From NCBI RefSeq assembly GCF_018687715.1, contig NC_056757.1:24771001-24835000 (forward strand): DNA of 64,000 nt. Direction: 5' to 3'. Each line of letters begins with the position of its first letter. Positions within the stretch are counted from its first letter, which is position 1. This DNA comes from Carya illinoinensis (taxonomy: Eukaryota; Streptophyta; Magnoliopsida; Fagales; Juglandaceae). Below, one piece after another: positions 37,690-49,903 of this stretch. The notes below the pieces were generated by a model. That model made no database searches. It was not told the DNA's origin and saw only the letters and a program-made list of their open reading frames with translations. The translations under genes were made by a program, and so were the position numbers.

Positions 37690-38725
37690 TTTAACGTCCG
37701 AACGTATACAATAATACGTTCGAATGTTGACATAACGTTTGAACGTATGTCTATAAACGTTTAAACGTTAACTGTATATAAAGTCATGCCCGACAACTTT
37801 CCTCATCATTTCTCCCTCATTCACTCCGAACATCGTTCTCTCCGCCATGCACACCGCCGCCGCAGTCATACGCCACCGTAACCGTCACAAAAAAATAATG
37901 TGCCCTCCCAATAGAGTACTCTCCAATTTAATCGGTGGGTTTCAAAAAATTGAAACTCATTGTATAGGCCATATTTTCTTCTTGAGTTTCTGGCCTCCAT
38001 TGGTTGCAAATGGGTAAAATATCACTGTAGAAACATTTCTTGTAGCCTATAGATCATTTTTATGGTTGGTTTTTGCCCCGAAACTCATGTTTCAAAGCTT
38101 TTGGAAATGGCTAAGTTGACTCAGCAACTTTATCTCGTAATGTTCGAATGTGTGACGTTATAAATTCTTTAAGTCCGAATGTATGTTGTAATGTGTGAAC
38201 ATAAATTTTAACATTCAAATGTTTGAAGAGTACGTTGGATAAAACGTTTGAATGTAAAATTTTGTCTTCTTCGGTTAGAAAAAACATCCGAACATGTGAC
38301 GTTTGAAATTCATTACGTTCGAACATTACATTTTAAAGTTCGAACGTAATCAACCAGATTCATTCAATTTTTTATTGAATGTTTAAAGATAACGTTGGAT
38401 AAAACGTCCAAACATAAAATAAACGTTCGAACGTAAATATTAGGACGTTCGAATTTGATTTGCGTTCAAATGTTTATCTAATTACATTCACTTTTGGTGT
38501 ATAGAATTTACGTTCGAATTTACATTCAATTTACATTCAGACGTAAATTCGTTCTACCAATTTAACTATCATCATTTGAATGTTAATGGTTTATTTTCAA
38601 ATTCCTTAATTTATGTTTGAACGTACAATTATTGTACGTTCGGATGTAAACTGTTTCTAATTTTGTTAATTTTATTGTTTGAACGTCAATTCATTGATGT
38701 TCGAACGTATTTCCATTAAATTTAT
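37690..38725. repeat. Dispersed ACGTTCGAACGT-type motifs of CACTA C
   Basis: Many copies of GTTCGAACGT, ACGTTCGAA and one-mismatch variants such as CGTTTGAACG occur on both strands at irregular spacing. A GC-rich CCGCCGCCGCAG segment at about 37845-37880 interrupts them. They end about 200 bp before ORF3. Similar motifs fill 26440-26760 near the left end. In CACTA elements such short subterminal repeats are usually transposase-accessory binding sites; that role is inferred. Confidence 0.7.
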
Positions 38726-38929
38726 TTTATATTATTTCGTCTTATTATTATTATTTTGGGTATTGAAAAAGTGTAATTGTTTATTTTATTTATTGTTGAA
38801 ATTATGTAAATTTATAATGATGATATGAAAATTTTGTGTATAATCCATATATGTCGTAATATTTATATATATGTAATTCTAATATTTTGTTAAATATTTT
38901 TTTCTTGTATTTTTTTTTTTTTTTTATGG

Positions 38930-40100
38930 ATATGGCTCATTATATGACAACCAAGAAATGAGAGAGGGATGAAGGCAATCCGGACATTGCTCGACTGGGC
39001 GCACGAACAGTTATGGGTGAACGAGAAATACTTATTAATGAGTTCGATGAGCTCAGCTGGGAATAAAAGATGCTAAGAGACGTCTTCATCACGAGAGGCT
39101 GGGTTCCAATATGCATATTGAGGGAAAATATTTACCCCTCAATGGTTTAGAAGTTTTACATTAGGATGACCACCATGCTTAACGATGCATCCTCCCATAC
39201 CCTCACTGTACGCGGTGTATAGTTTGAGTTCTACGTAGATGTTATCGCTGAGTTAGTCCAAATTTCGTGTATACTACTTGAGGTGACAGCTGCTCAAGCT
39301 GGTGACACAACATCTATATTTTTTTCGGGCACATTTGAGGCAGATCCAGCCACTTCTGCTTCATCTACGGGCCCTGTTGACACTATGCCCAGTCATGAAG
39401 AAGATCGGCCCGAGGGCGAGAATATTACTCCTGAGGTTGGTGATGACGAGCGGGATCAGGATTTCTACATCCTCACTGGAAAACACCGCACGAAGCTCGA
39501 TAGGCCGAACTCCTTCAGCCAGAATCAGTTGCTGCCTTTCTTTTGTATGTTGCAACAAATGTAGACCCTGTAGCACATAAGACCACATTTAGTCAAGCTC
39601 GCGCACAGTTCCTAATTAGCTTGGCACGTGGAAAGCCGATTGACTTGTCACTCGTTATATTTGAGCTGATCCGTTACGAGGTCAGCATCATTACAACGAA
39701 CAATCTCCTGTACAGAGTCATCATTAGTTGCTTATTACTAGCCCAGGGAGTGCCACTCTAGGCGGAGGAGATAATCCTAACTAGATGAGCCCCATCGACA
39801 TGACCACACACCATTGGAGCATTGGAGAGGGGAGAGGCTCAGCTCGGCGTCAATTTGGTCCTATATCAGATCTTGTTCCTCTGATCGAGACTAGTCAGTA
39901 GCCGACGGTTGCATCTGCGGGGGATGTGCGACCTGCTTGGGTTGATGCAGTGATGACAAATATGAAGGCGCATATAGACCGATAGATCGATAGACAGATT
40001 GCACATATAGCTCAAGCTATCGTACATCTTGCACATCATGTAAATGTGCTAAACAATAAGGTTGAGACATTGATTGAGGAGTTTCGATCATTTGTAAACT
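38930..40100 (+). pseudogene. CACTA C ORF3 relic (putative plant transposon protein family)
   Basis: Plus-strand blocks match ORF3 of element D in the same order. VMGEREILINEFDELSWE is followed by VFITRGWVPIC, YPSMV-stop-KFYIRM, LTVRGV and FYVDVIAEL. An acidic spacer (39283-39540) contains PSHEEDRPEGENITPE. Next come FSQARAQFLISLARGKPIDL at about 39590-39650 and a C-terminal helical part rich in IDRQI-like repeats. At least three stops and several frameshifts break it. The gene points away from TNP2 and lies between TNP2 and the right terminus. Confidence 0.75.
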
Positions 40101-40929
40101 AGTAGTTCTGAATGTCATTTGTAAAAATTAATCATAGTTTGTTTTTTATTTTCGACATATGTAATGGACAATATTATTTAATGTATGTATTGTAACTTAA
40201 TTTGTACTCTCAATTTGCTTTAATATTGGCTTATTCAACCTTAATATTAAACAAATATATATTATGGTTAATTTATGCAAATTAACATATAACGTTCGAA
40301 CTTTACAACTTTAACGTTCGAACTCTGGCGCTAATAATTTTTACGTTCGCACGTAAGTAGACATAACGTTTGAATATTGGTGCTAAAAATTTTTATGTTC
40401 GAACGTTAAAATTTCTTACCCAACATTTAGTGACAGTTCCCAAAAACCGTCACAGAAAATGCATTTTAGTGACGGTTTGGAGACCGTCACTATTTCTAAT
40501 CTGTCACTAAAAAGCGTATTTGTTGTAGTGATTGTTCGAAGGTCTAAAACTGTTGGACATATATTATTAACCATTCGGACAATTACGTAGTACATTTGAA
40601 TGAAGATTGTACACAATTGGAGTTCAAATGCATCCATAGCGATCAAACAAATCAGATACAACCTTCGAACATAATGAATGTTGCATTCAAACTTGATCAC
40701 CGTTTAAATGGTTTCTTACTACATCGAACATTATATATGAGTTTGAATACTCACTACAAGAGATATGATTTTTTGAGACAAAAAATTTTGTCTCAAAAAA
40801 TGAAAATTTCGTCCCTAAAAGTTTTGGGAGATGAAAAAATTTTGTCTCTATTTTGTCTCAAAAAGGCTGTCTCAGAAAGTTTTCAGATTTTCATCTTCGA
40901 AAAGTATTTTTAGGGACGAAATTGGGTGA

Positions 40930-41340
40930 AACCGGTCGAAACCGTTCGAACGGGAAATTTTTTCTGAGACAAAAAAATGTCGTCTCAGAATCAAGTTCGA
41001 ATGGAAATAGTTTTGTTCGAACAACATGAAAAGTTAATTCGAACCAATAACCATATCTGACCAAGTCCGTTCGAACAAAAAAGTTCGTAATTCGAACAAA
41101 AAAGTTCGTAAGCGACTTTAGTTCGAAGAAAAATATTAACTGTTCGAACAAATAATCTATTTACAGAAATCTTCTGTTCGAACGGACTTTTAGAAATGAA
41201 TTTATTTGAATGAGTATTTAGTTGTTCGAATGAACGCATAGATTGTATTTCCCGATAAGTTCGAATGGATATATTTTTGTTCGAATGGGAATTTATTGGT
41301 TCGAATGGATATATTTTTGTTCGAATGTATGCATAAATGG
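40930..41340. repeat. Left subterminal TTCGAA motif cluster of CACTA D
   Basis: More than ten copies of GTTCGAAC, GTTCGAATGG or ATTCGAAC occur within about 400 bp, including a doubled AATTCGAACAAAAAAGTTCG unit near 41075-41110. The opposite end has a smaller set at 51750-51910. Proposed transposase-accessory binding sites. Confidence 0.7.
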
Positions 41341-41474
41341 TAATTTACCATTCAAACGACATTGATCAAACAAAATGAAATTGATACTAATATAAATTGT
41401 AATCTATATACATCAATTGTTCAAATGTTTACAAACATCGTAAATATTAAAGGCAATTAAAAAAAACAAATGAA

Positions 41475-42996
41475 TTATGATTGTGGTGGTGGTGGTATAG
41501 GGTTTTGGGACATCATTAATTGAAATTGTTCAAACATTTTTTGGTTATTTAATTGTAGCCTCTTTTCTAATCTTGCTTTTAAATCTGCTGCTTGATCTAA
41601 TCGGGTCAACAACTCTTTTTCCTTCGATCTCAATCGTTCTATCTCAAGTGCAGCTTCCTCTAATTTTTTAATCTTGTTGTCATTCGATCTGGCTTTAGAA
41701 GATGATGAAGATGCTGAGGATGGCTCCACGCAACGTCCTAAGCCCCTCAAATATCCAGAACGTGATCCAAGAACTTGAGAAAAGATTTGAGCATCGTTGA
41801 CAGATGATTCATCAGATGGATCCGCAACAGTGTCTTTAAGAGATATCATCTTGTCCTGGAAAAAGAAAAATATTAAAATTAGTATATGTAACAAAAATAT
41901 ATTTAGACAGTGAAATTAAATAAACTTAAACTTACATAATTTACCTCTGTCTCAGGATTGCTCCAAACACCATCACGATTTTTATGTGCTTTAGCATACA
42001 ATTGGGTCAGATCATAATCAGTAGGATTTTCTTCTTGCTGCAAAATGAAAATTAATATCATAATTTATACGAAAAAAGTGTATATATTAAGATTTAATGG
42101 AGACAATAAGAACTAACCATTTTTTTTTACAAGCAATGAAAAGATCGAGAACCCGCGTGATGGTGTATCGTTAAATTTGATCTATTTGTTTTGTTCACTG
42201 CACTCCGTTTCTAAAAAAAAGTATTATAATTTTTATTTAATACATCTATTATATATTATTAAAAAAAAGATAGTAGCGAAATTACCTGATAAGCAGGATC
42301 TTCAAACAGATCACAAACTTTCTCCCATTCGTTTGGTGGCATTGCTTGGAATGGATTTTGACGCGCCTCTATCGTAGTACTGAACTTCTGGTAGTGTGCA
42401 TGGCATCAACCTTTGTACCTCCGGAATGCATTCGACATGAGTTCTTCAATCGTTAGTCGATCCTCCCGCCGACCAAAATTTAGTTCAAACTCGTCCTTCA
42501 AAGAATTATAAACAATTAGTATAATTTCAAACATTCGCATTTAAATAAAAATGTTATACAAAGTAACTTATTACCAGACAATGATTTTTGATGTGGTCTT
42601 TCACATCTTGGGGAACTTTAGCTCAGGATGATGTAGCCATCGGTGCATACGTGCGAGTAAGTGTACCAACATAAGAAGCAAGCTAAGCTACCGAATCCCC
42701 AGAGCCACCGGTGTGATCATCAGATATATTAACTTTAATTTTACCCACTTTCCTTACTTTTTCTATGCAGACACCCCTCGTAATGCCTCTAACTCGGCTT
42801 TGGTTTACAATAGCTATATATACAAATGGCTTAGAATATATTTTAATTAAATTAATCTTATTTGAAAGATATACATTGAAAAAATACCTTGTTCTGGTTC
42901 TGGTGACGGTGGCCCACCATTGTTAGCAGGTGAAGCACACGGGGATTCGCTAAGTGGTGGGGATGGCTCACGTGTTCTTTTGCGTTTAGGAGGCAT
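41475..42996 (-). pseudogene. CACTA D ORF2 (Ptta/En/Spm type), multi-exon
   Basis: Exon 1 starts at 42996 with MPPKRKRTREPSPPLSESP and ends PSPEPEQ before a GT donor near 42888. Exon 2 (about 42811-42570) contains RGITRGVCIEKVRKVGKIKV, DDHTGGSGDSVA-stop and LTRTYAPMATSS-stop. Exon 3 (about 42490-42290) has FELNFGRREDRLTIEELM. Later exons give RSNLTIHHHAGSRSFH and AKAHKNRDGVWSNPETE. The last exon (41850-41475) has FSQVLGSRSGYLRGLG, then a serine-rich linker and a long coiled coil (KIKKLEEAALEIERLR) ending IPPPPQS-stop. Two in-frame stops in exon 2 suggest inactivity, although the last exon is intact. Confidence 0.8.
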
Positions 42997-43087
42997 ATCT
43001 GTTTGAAATTATAATAAATTATTATTCGAACAAAATACATGAAATATTTTTATAAGAATTTTACCTACACAAATATCTGTTTGAAAA

Positions 43088-46000
43088 TCATTCGGTATCA
43101 GTATTGCTGGACCAATTGCTCTCATCCTCAGTAAACACTTCAGTTGATTCATGTTCTTCCGACATGTCACCTTCAATTACTTTGGGTTGAACATCTTCTC
43201 TGCGCAATGGGACCATGTCATAATGGCTTAGATCAACAAACAGATTGATGCCTGATTCATTTTTTTGATATGCTTCTTCATGGTCTGGACTATCAACTTC
43301 TTCATGTGGTTTGTCTGCCTCTGGAATATAATCATACACATTTCTTGGCGCAAATTTCTCAACTATTCTCCATGGATTTCCGAACTCCGGATCATCTAAA
43401 TAAAAAACTTGATTTGCTTGGCATGCGAGAACAAATGGGTCGTCCTCATACCATTTGCGAGATGTATTGACACTTACAAAATATTCATCCTTACGCACTC
43501 CCAACCTAGGATTCGAGACATCCCACCAATTACATTTAAATAACCAGACCATATATCCCCCCACATACTTTAATGTTATGATATCCTCCACAATTCCGTA
43601 AAAATTAATATTTTCATCCCCATGGCTTCCTTCGACAACAACCTCACAATTTTGAGTTTTCCTATATCATTCTCTGTCTGCTGTGTGAAATCTATATCCA
43701 TGCACCAAACATCCTAAATATTAGATAGCCCGCTTAGACGGACCACATGCCAAAGCATATACTTCTGGTGAGATTTCACCTGAATGTTCATTATATTTTG
43801 ATGCAACCTACATAAATAAATTTTATTTTACTTATATCAATATCATATATAAATATGATGACACCTACAAATTAAATAAAGTTTAAAATACTTTCAAGCA
43901 TAATTTTTTCCCGAATAATACCGTATGTTCGAACCATGAGGCAAATTCTTCTTCATGCATCTTTTCTACGTCAGTCACACCATTCGTGCGAAGTAGTTGT
44001 ATATGTTCGCTGCATATGTTAATGTGAGTTATTAATTTGTATCAATATATACTATATTATTAGAAATGCACTTAATACTACTACCAAATTAGATGATCAT
44101 CACGAACCTTAAATACTGTTCAATCTCTTCACAATTATTTAAGACATACCATCGAGCTCTTTCAAACTCTCGCCCACATAGGTCATAGCCCCCTTGTGCA
44201 CCTATAGGACGTACTTTCTGGGAAAACACAGTAAATGCTGACGAAACTCCCATTTGTCCACCTTCATAATTTCGATCTGGTCTCGTAAATCTAGTATCAA
44301 CCCCACGAAAATACATTGAACAAAATGCATGCCACTCATTATGAATATATGACTCTGCGATCGATCATTCCGGATGAGCCTTATTCCCCACAGATCGCTT
44401 AAGTTTTTCCAAAAACCGTTCAATAGGATACATCCATCTATACTAAACGGGGCCAGCAACTAAAGCCTCACGAGGGAGATGCACAGCCAAATGAACCATT
44501 ACATCAAAGAATGAAGGCGGGTACAAACTCTCAAATTTACACAACATCAATGCAATGTCAGCTTCCATTTTTAATAAGGCATCAACTTTCAACGTTTTAC
44601 TGCAAATATTTCTGAAAAATCGCCCTAATTCTGTGATAGCTGTACGAACATCTGGAGTAAGCTTTCCGCGCACACCAACTGGCAACAATCGCTGTAAAAA
44701 TATATGGCAGTCGTGACTTTTTAGGCTAGTTATCTTCCAATCATGAGGTCGGACACATCTTGACATGTTCGAAGCATAACCATCGGGTAATTTGATTGTC
44801 ATAAACCAATCACAGAATTTCTTTCTCTCATCACTTGAAAGTGTATACCATCCAATGGGCATATAAGCTGATGACCCAGTATCTTGCAAATGCAACTCTG
44901 ATCTGATTCCCAACTCTTTCAAATCTTTACAAGAGTTGACTGTATCTTTTGCTTTTCCTTGTATTGACATCAGGGTACCCAAAATAATCTCACATATATT
45001 TTTTTCAATGTGCATTACGTCTAGATTGTGACGCAGTGTTAAGGTAGACCAGTATGGCAACTCAAAAAAAATACTTTTTTTGGTCTAATTCAATTCCACT
45101 GCTTGTCTTTTCCTCTTTCGGCATCTTGCATTCTTTCCAAATCTGTTGTTTGGGACATCTGCCAATTGAGTGAGAATATCACTGCCAGAATACTCTGGCG
45201 GTGATGACCTACGATCAACCGTTCCATCAAACATATTGTTTCGCCATCTATGATCATGAGGTAGATATCGACGGTGTCCCATGAAACATAATTTCCTGCC
45301 ATTCGCTAACCACTGAGACTGTGTATCTTTGTTACAAACAGGATAAGCCATTTTTCCCTTTGTGCTCCACCCAGACAAGTTCCCGTATGCCAGAAAATCA
45401 TTTATTGTCCAAAGTACTGCAGCATGCATTTTGAATTCACGCGAAGCGGCCACATCATATGTATTGACACCCTATTCCCATAACTCTTTCAACTCTTCCA
45501 TCATTGGCTACAAATATACATCTATTTCATTTCCTGGTGACCTTGGCCCTGGAATCAATAGAGTCATCATAAAATAAGGATCCTTCATACACTTCCATGG
45601 TGGCAAATTATAAGGCATTACTATGACAGGCCAAGTGCTATGAGAAGTGCTCATGTTGCCAAATGGATTAAACCCATTAGTTGCTAAACCAAGACGTACA
45701 CTGCGAGGTTCTTCAGCAAACCATGGATACTCGTCATCAAATTTCTTCCATTGTAAGGAATCTGCAGGATGAGTGAGAAATTGATCATTTTGAACTCTTT
45801 CTGTGTGATGCCAAGTCATATCTTTCGCAGTCATCCGAAAAGTAAATAATCTTTGAAGTCGAGGAATGAGCGGAAAATGTCTTAGCACTTTCTGGGGTAC
45901 ATTACGCTTATCTAATGTCCATCTTGATTCAAGACACACCGAACATGATTCACATTCTACATATTGCTTCTAGAAGAGAACACAATCATTCTTACATGCA

Positions 46001-46684
46001 TGGATGATATTATAATCACCCTCGCTTCAATTTCTTCGCTTCATAAAAATTTCGAGGTACTACGTTATCCTCTGGCAGAGCCTCTTTAAATAATTCAAGC
46101 AACATATCGATAGCCTTTGCAGAAATACGACAAATAGACTTTATATGGAGCAACCTGACAGTGAATGACAACTTGCTATGACGGGTGCACCCTTCGTACA
46201 ATTCTCGTTGTGCATCCTCCCACAATGATCCAAAGTCTTCATTTCCCTCAAATGACTGGGTAGATGTTCCTTCTCCAACCCTGGCACCAAATATGCCTGC
46301 GCCAAGATCTCCTAACATTTCAGTCATATCTTCTCCATTATCATAACCATCATCAGAAATATCAACATTTATGTCCTCCGTGTCGATCTCGTTACATTCA
46401 TCCATTTGGTTGAGATGACTGCCAAATCTAACTCCTTGGGGAAATGGTTCTCCATGTAAAACCCAATGTGAATATTTACCATCAATTCCATTTACGAATA
46501 AATGATCCTCCACAGCCGTCATATTATAAGAACTAAGGTTTTTGCACTTCTTACATGGGCATCTTATAAATCCTCGACTATCAACACTCCCACAAGCAAA
46601 TTCTAAGAAAGACTTCACCCCTTGTGCATATTGCTTATAGTCTCGACCAAGTCTATCTCCCAACAACATCCAACTTTTATCCAT
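43088..46684 (-). pseudogene. CACTA D TNP2 transposase, nearly complete but with stops
   Basis: The ATG at 46684 directly follows the acceptor TTTTATAG. Domains in order: transposase-associated (MDKSWMLLGDRLGRDYKQ, RCPCKKCKNLSSY, WVLHGEPFPQG); acidic linker; tnp2 core (45939-44443: LGLATNGFNPFGNMSTSHS, LLIPGPRSPGNEIDVYL, DVMHIEKNICEIILGTLMS); DUF4218-like (SNMSRCVRPHDWKITSLKSH, ESLYPPSFFDVMVHLAVH); a 3' intron; DUF4216-like (NFYGIVEDIITLKYVGGYM, WYEDDPFVLACQANQVFYL); acidic C-terminus (VFTEDESNWSSNTDTE). Single-base changes create stops, for example CAG to TAG after DVYL and TGG to TAG in AVELN-stop-TK; element C keeps the sense codon at both sites. A frameshift lies near 46018. TNP2 would be the DNA-cutting transposase. 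Confidence 0.85.
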
Positions 46685-47259
46685 CTATAAAAGAAAACCA
46701 CAATCATGGGCTAAACACTATCATTCAACTATTACAATACATGTGTTTAATTACCCTGTACTTTTAAGGTAGTTGGTCCTATCCCATTCGAGAGACTATC
46801 ATCTATATCGCATATATACTCAGTCTAAAACTCGTATGTTAGTAAAAATTTCGGCAGCATTTCCTTACAATTCTCCAAGTATGCTAGTCACGATAAGCCG
46901 TCGACCCTATTCATGAGCCGAGAAACTTATGAACTACATACTCGAAGAATGTAGGAAAATGCTAAACTAAAATTTAAATTGACTAACACAGGAGTTATAA
47001 CTAAGTATATATGTCATATAGATGATAGAATCCCAAACTGTCTACTTTGGACAATTCAAGAGTTATACCCAAATATTATTTAAGAGAATATTTGGCCACA
47101 ACTCTCGAACGGGTCTAAGGTTTAACTGCATGTAAAATAACTACAAAATCCAAACACTCAGTAGTAAACATAACAAGCATACATCACAAATACATGGGAA
47201 GATTACATTACAAGTATACATGATGGGCCATTAAAGATTTTGAAATATTTAATACTTGA

Positions 47260-47900
47260 GTACTTACTTATATTCAAGTATTTAATTATAATTTTTTAAT
47301 TAAATATCTTATTATTCCTTTGGAGTATTAAGCTATTTAATTAGTGTGCTTAGATATAATTAATTATACATTATGTATTAATCATCTTATTACTTGAGTA
47401 CTTAAATATCTTCACATATTTAATTATAATTTTTAATTAAATATCTTATTATTATATTTGGAGTATTAAGCTATTTAATTAGTGTACTTAGATATAATTA
47501 ATTATACATTATGTATTAATCATCTTATTACTTGAGTACTTAAATATCTTCACATATTTAATTATAATTTTTTAATTAAATATCTTATTATTATATTTGG
47601 AGTATTAAGCTATTTAATTAGTGTACTTAGATATAATTAATTATACATTATGTATTAATCATCTTATTACTTGAGTACTTAAATATCTTCACATATTTAA
47701 TTATAATTTTTTAATTAAATATCTTATTTTTATATTTGGAGTATTAAGCTATTTAATTAAACTATATCATAGATATAATTAATTATACATTATGTATTAA
47801 TCATCATAATTAATACTTGAGTACTTACTTATGTTCAAATATTTAATTATAATTTTTTAATTAACTATCTTATTATTATATTTGGAGTATTAACTGCTAT
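47260..47900 (+). repeat. 139-bp AT-rich tandem array in CACTA D
   Basis: The word GAGTACTTAAATATCTTCAC and close variants recur near 47260, 47398, 47535, 47674 and 47819, about 139 bp apart. The array lies inside the predicted 5'-UTR intron of TNP2 (donors at 48200 or 48357, acceptor at 46685), the same relative position as the 112-bp array in element C. Confidence 0.85.
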
Positions 47901-47937
47901 TTAATTATCACTGCAAATAATAAGTATTTAATTGATA

Positions 47938-48755
47938 CTGTTCGAACAAACACTCTATAAGTTCGAATGGAACGCTAGTCGAGTTATATTCTGTTCGAAC
48001 AAATAAAAATAAATTCGAACGGTATTCAGAGCATTCGAATTAAACCAACCCAGAAACCAGTTATGAAACAGAGCACAAAACTGATAAACAAAATACAATT
48101 TTCACATTCATGATGCCATATTTCAATACAACACATTGAAAACTATATGAATATCTCTAAATATGATTATTAAACAACTTAGAAAACTAATAAAACTTAC
48201 CTCTTGTACTAGCAATTCAAATTTCAGTCAATCCACAATACCTATATATACATAAAACACATTAAACTGTTGTTTTATCCCAACAAATAAATGCAAAACC
48301 TCTATAGATATTTGTAAACGAAAATCGGAATGAAAAATACAAAAAAACACAACTTACCTCTTGTCCTTCTCCTTTCTCTCTCAAGAATCTTTTCTCTCTC
48401 AATGCTTTCAAGCTCTCTCTCTCCACAACACTCTCTCACAGCCTTTGCCACGCTCTCTCTCCTTTCCTCAATCTTCAATCCGAGTGAAAATGAAGTGAAA
48501 GGATCGGATTAATAATATGTGCATTTCAGTTCGAACTAAATTTTAAGCAGTTCGAACGCGAAAATCCAAATACCGCTAATTTTTCCCACAATTTTTTCCC
48601 GTTCGAATTAATATTTTTCCAGTTCGAACAGAAAAAAGGAATATTCTCCAGCATATACTGATAAATTGGCGCGAATTTTCCCTCCAAACAAAAAAAATTC
48701 GTTCGAACATGAATTATCTCTATTCGAACTAACATTATATTAGTTCGAACAGATA
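47938..48755. repeat. TTCGAA motif cluster on the TNP2 side of the D spacer
   Basis: Copies of GTTCGAAC, GTTCGAATGG, ATTCGAAC and TTCGAACT occur at 47938-48045 and 48525-48750 on both strands, bracketing the C/T-rich (plus strand) leader at 48355-48500. Confidence 0.65.
48190..48520 (-). promoter_or_regulatory. Predicted TNP2 leader with two splice donors
   Basis: On the minus strand a GA-rich leader (reverse of 48500-48360) ends GGACAAGAG followed by GTAAGT at 48357. A second copy, GTACAAGAG followed by GTAAGT, is at 48200. A related GTACAAGAG-GTAAAA is at about 49410. The acceptor TTTTATAG is immediately upstream of the TNP2 ATG at 46684. This suggests a non-coding first exon and a 1.5-1.7-kb leader intron. 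Confidence 0.5.
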
Positions 48756-48759
48756 ATTA

Positions 48760-49450
48760 GATAAATATATAACTATACACATAATACACCCAATATTATT
48801 ATGTGTATATGCAAAAATTATATAGACTATATAATACTAAGTGTCACTAATATCATAATACTAAGTTTCTTATCAATCTATAATATTAAGTATTTAAAAT
48901 AGTCTAATATTTTATTTACAATCACTAATAGTGTTATACTTATAAGTTAGTATCACTATAAGTATAATACTAAGTATCACTAATAGTATAATACTAAGTG
49001 ATATTAAAGTATAGATACCATCAAAATATGAAAACTAATAATACTGTAATACTTTATAATATAGTCCAAGTACTTGGTTTATTATTAATATACAAACGAA
49101 ATATATTAGAAATATGTTTTTTATACATATAATTAATGCAATGTTTTACTATATACTTACTATATTTACTTTATAATGCAATGCTTTAGACAATACTATT
49201 TTATACTCATCTAATGCATAATATATATACTATTACATATATATATACTAGATACTTACAATATATATAAGTAACTAGTATAAAACTCTATACTATCAAT
49301 ATATAGTTATCTAGTATATATTATTATATATACTAGTGAGAAATTTTTTATTAGTACTAGTATACTCTGTATTATATACTAGTATTACTAATACTTCTCA
49401 ATTGTTTTACCTCTTGTACTTATATATATATATATATATATATATTTTTT
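48760..49450. promoter_or_regulatory. AT-rich spacer between TNP2 and ORF3 leaders (candidate bidirectional promoter)
   Basis: The spacer is composed almost only of A and T, with repeated ATACTA, TAGTAT and ATATACTAG words and no open frame. It lies between the minus-strand TNP2 leader and the plus-strand ORF3 leader, with TTCGAA clusters on both sides. The TA run at 49422-49446 could serve as a TATA region for ORF3. Confidence 0.45.
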
Positions 49451-49459
49451 ATGAAGTAT

Positions 49460-49661
49460 TATATAATTCATTCGAACTTATACCCTTTTAATTCGAACTT
49501 ATTATACTTCCGTTCGAACGAAATCACGTATTTAAGCCGCGAACCAGTTTCTTCTCAATTCATTTCGTGCCTCCTCTCATTCGAACTCTTCGATTCCTCC
49601 GTTAGCAGCCACAACGCCGCCACCAACTCCGACCAACTCCTCAAATCTCCTAGAACAAGAG
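49460..49661 (+). promoter_or_regulatory. Predicted ORF3 5'-UTR exon
   Basis: A switch from AT-rich to C-rich sequence (CCTCCTCTCATTCG, CAACGCCGCCACC) begins about 50-100 bp after the TA run. The segment ends CTAGAACAAGAG followed by GTATGG, a good donor at 49662. An acceptor (CATCAACAG) ends at 50209, eight bases before the ORF3 ATG. The predicted leader intron is 548 bp. Confidence 0.5.
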
Positions 49662-49903
49662 GTATGGGTTAAATGTGCTTTATTTTTATTAGCTTTTTAG
49701 TTAGTTTTGGGGGGGTCGGATTTTGAATCAATCCGGCCCCATTTTGTTGTTTTGGGGGCAAATGACACAACTATAATCGGTAGAAATGATAGGGATTTAC
49801 TCCTAAATCATTTCTACCGATTAAAATATTGGATTCCTTCATAAAAATGAATGTGTCGGTTCGGTTCTAAGTCGACTCAGCCATGTCTGTTTGGCTCAGG
49901 TCC

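Larger units (their letters stand above)
26140..40530 (-). mobile_element. CACTA element C with nested gypsy derivative
   Basis: The left end is CACTACAACAAAAATTG; the right end read inward is CACTACAACAAATACGC. Both then reach TTTAGTGACAG. Subterminal zones on both sides are dense in GTGACGGT/ACCGTCAC words (26160-26330 and 40430-40510). Flanking 3-mers are TTT and ATT, one mismatch from a target-site duplication. Minus-strand order is TNP2 (35447-28718) then ORF2 (28580-26909); ORF3 lies on the plus strand at 38930-40100. A gypsy derivative occupies 31780-35221. It appears to have landed in the 3' region of element B. Confidence 0.8.

Noticed and set aside
48330..48512. 60-codon hydrophobic frame that looks like a signal peptide
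   Set aside because: It is the reverse of the purine-rich TNP2 leader; the Leu/Ser content comes from CT-rich DNA.
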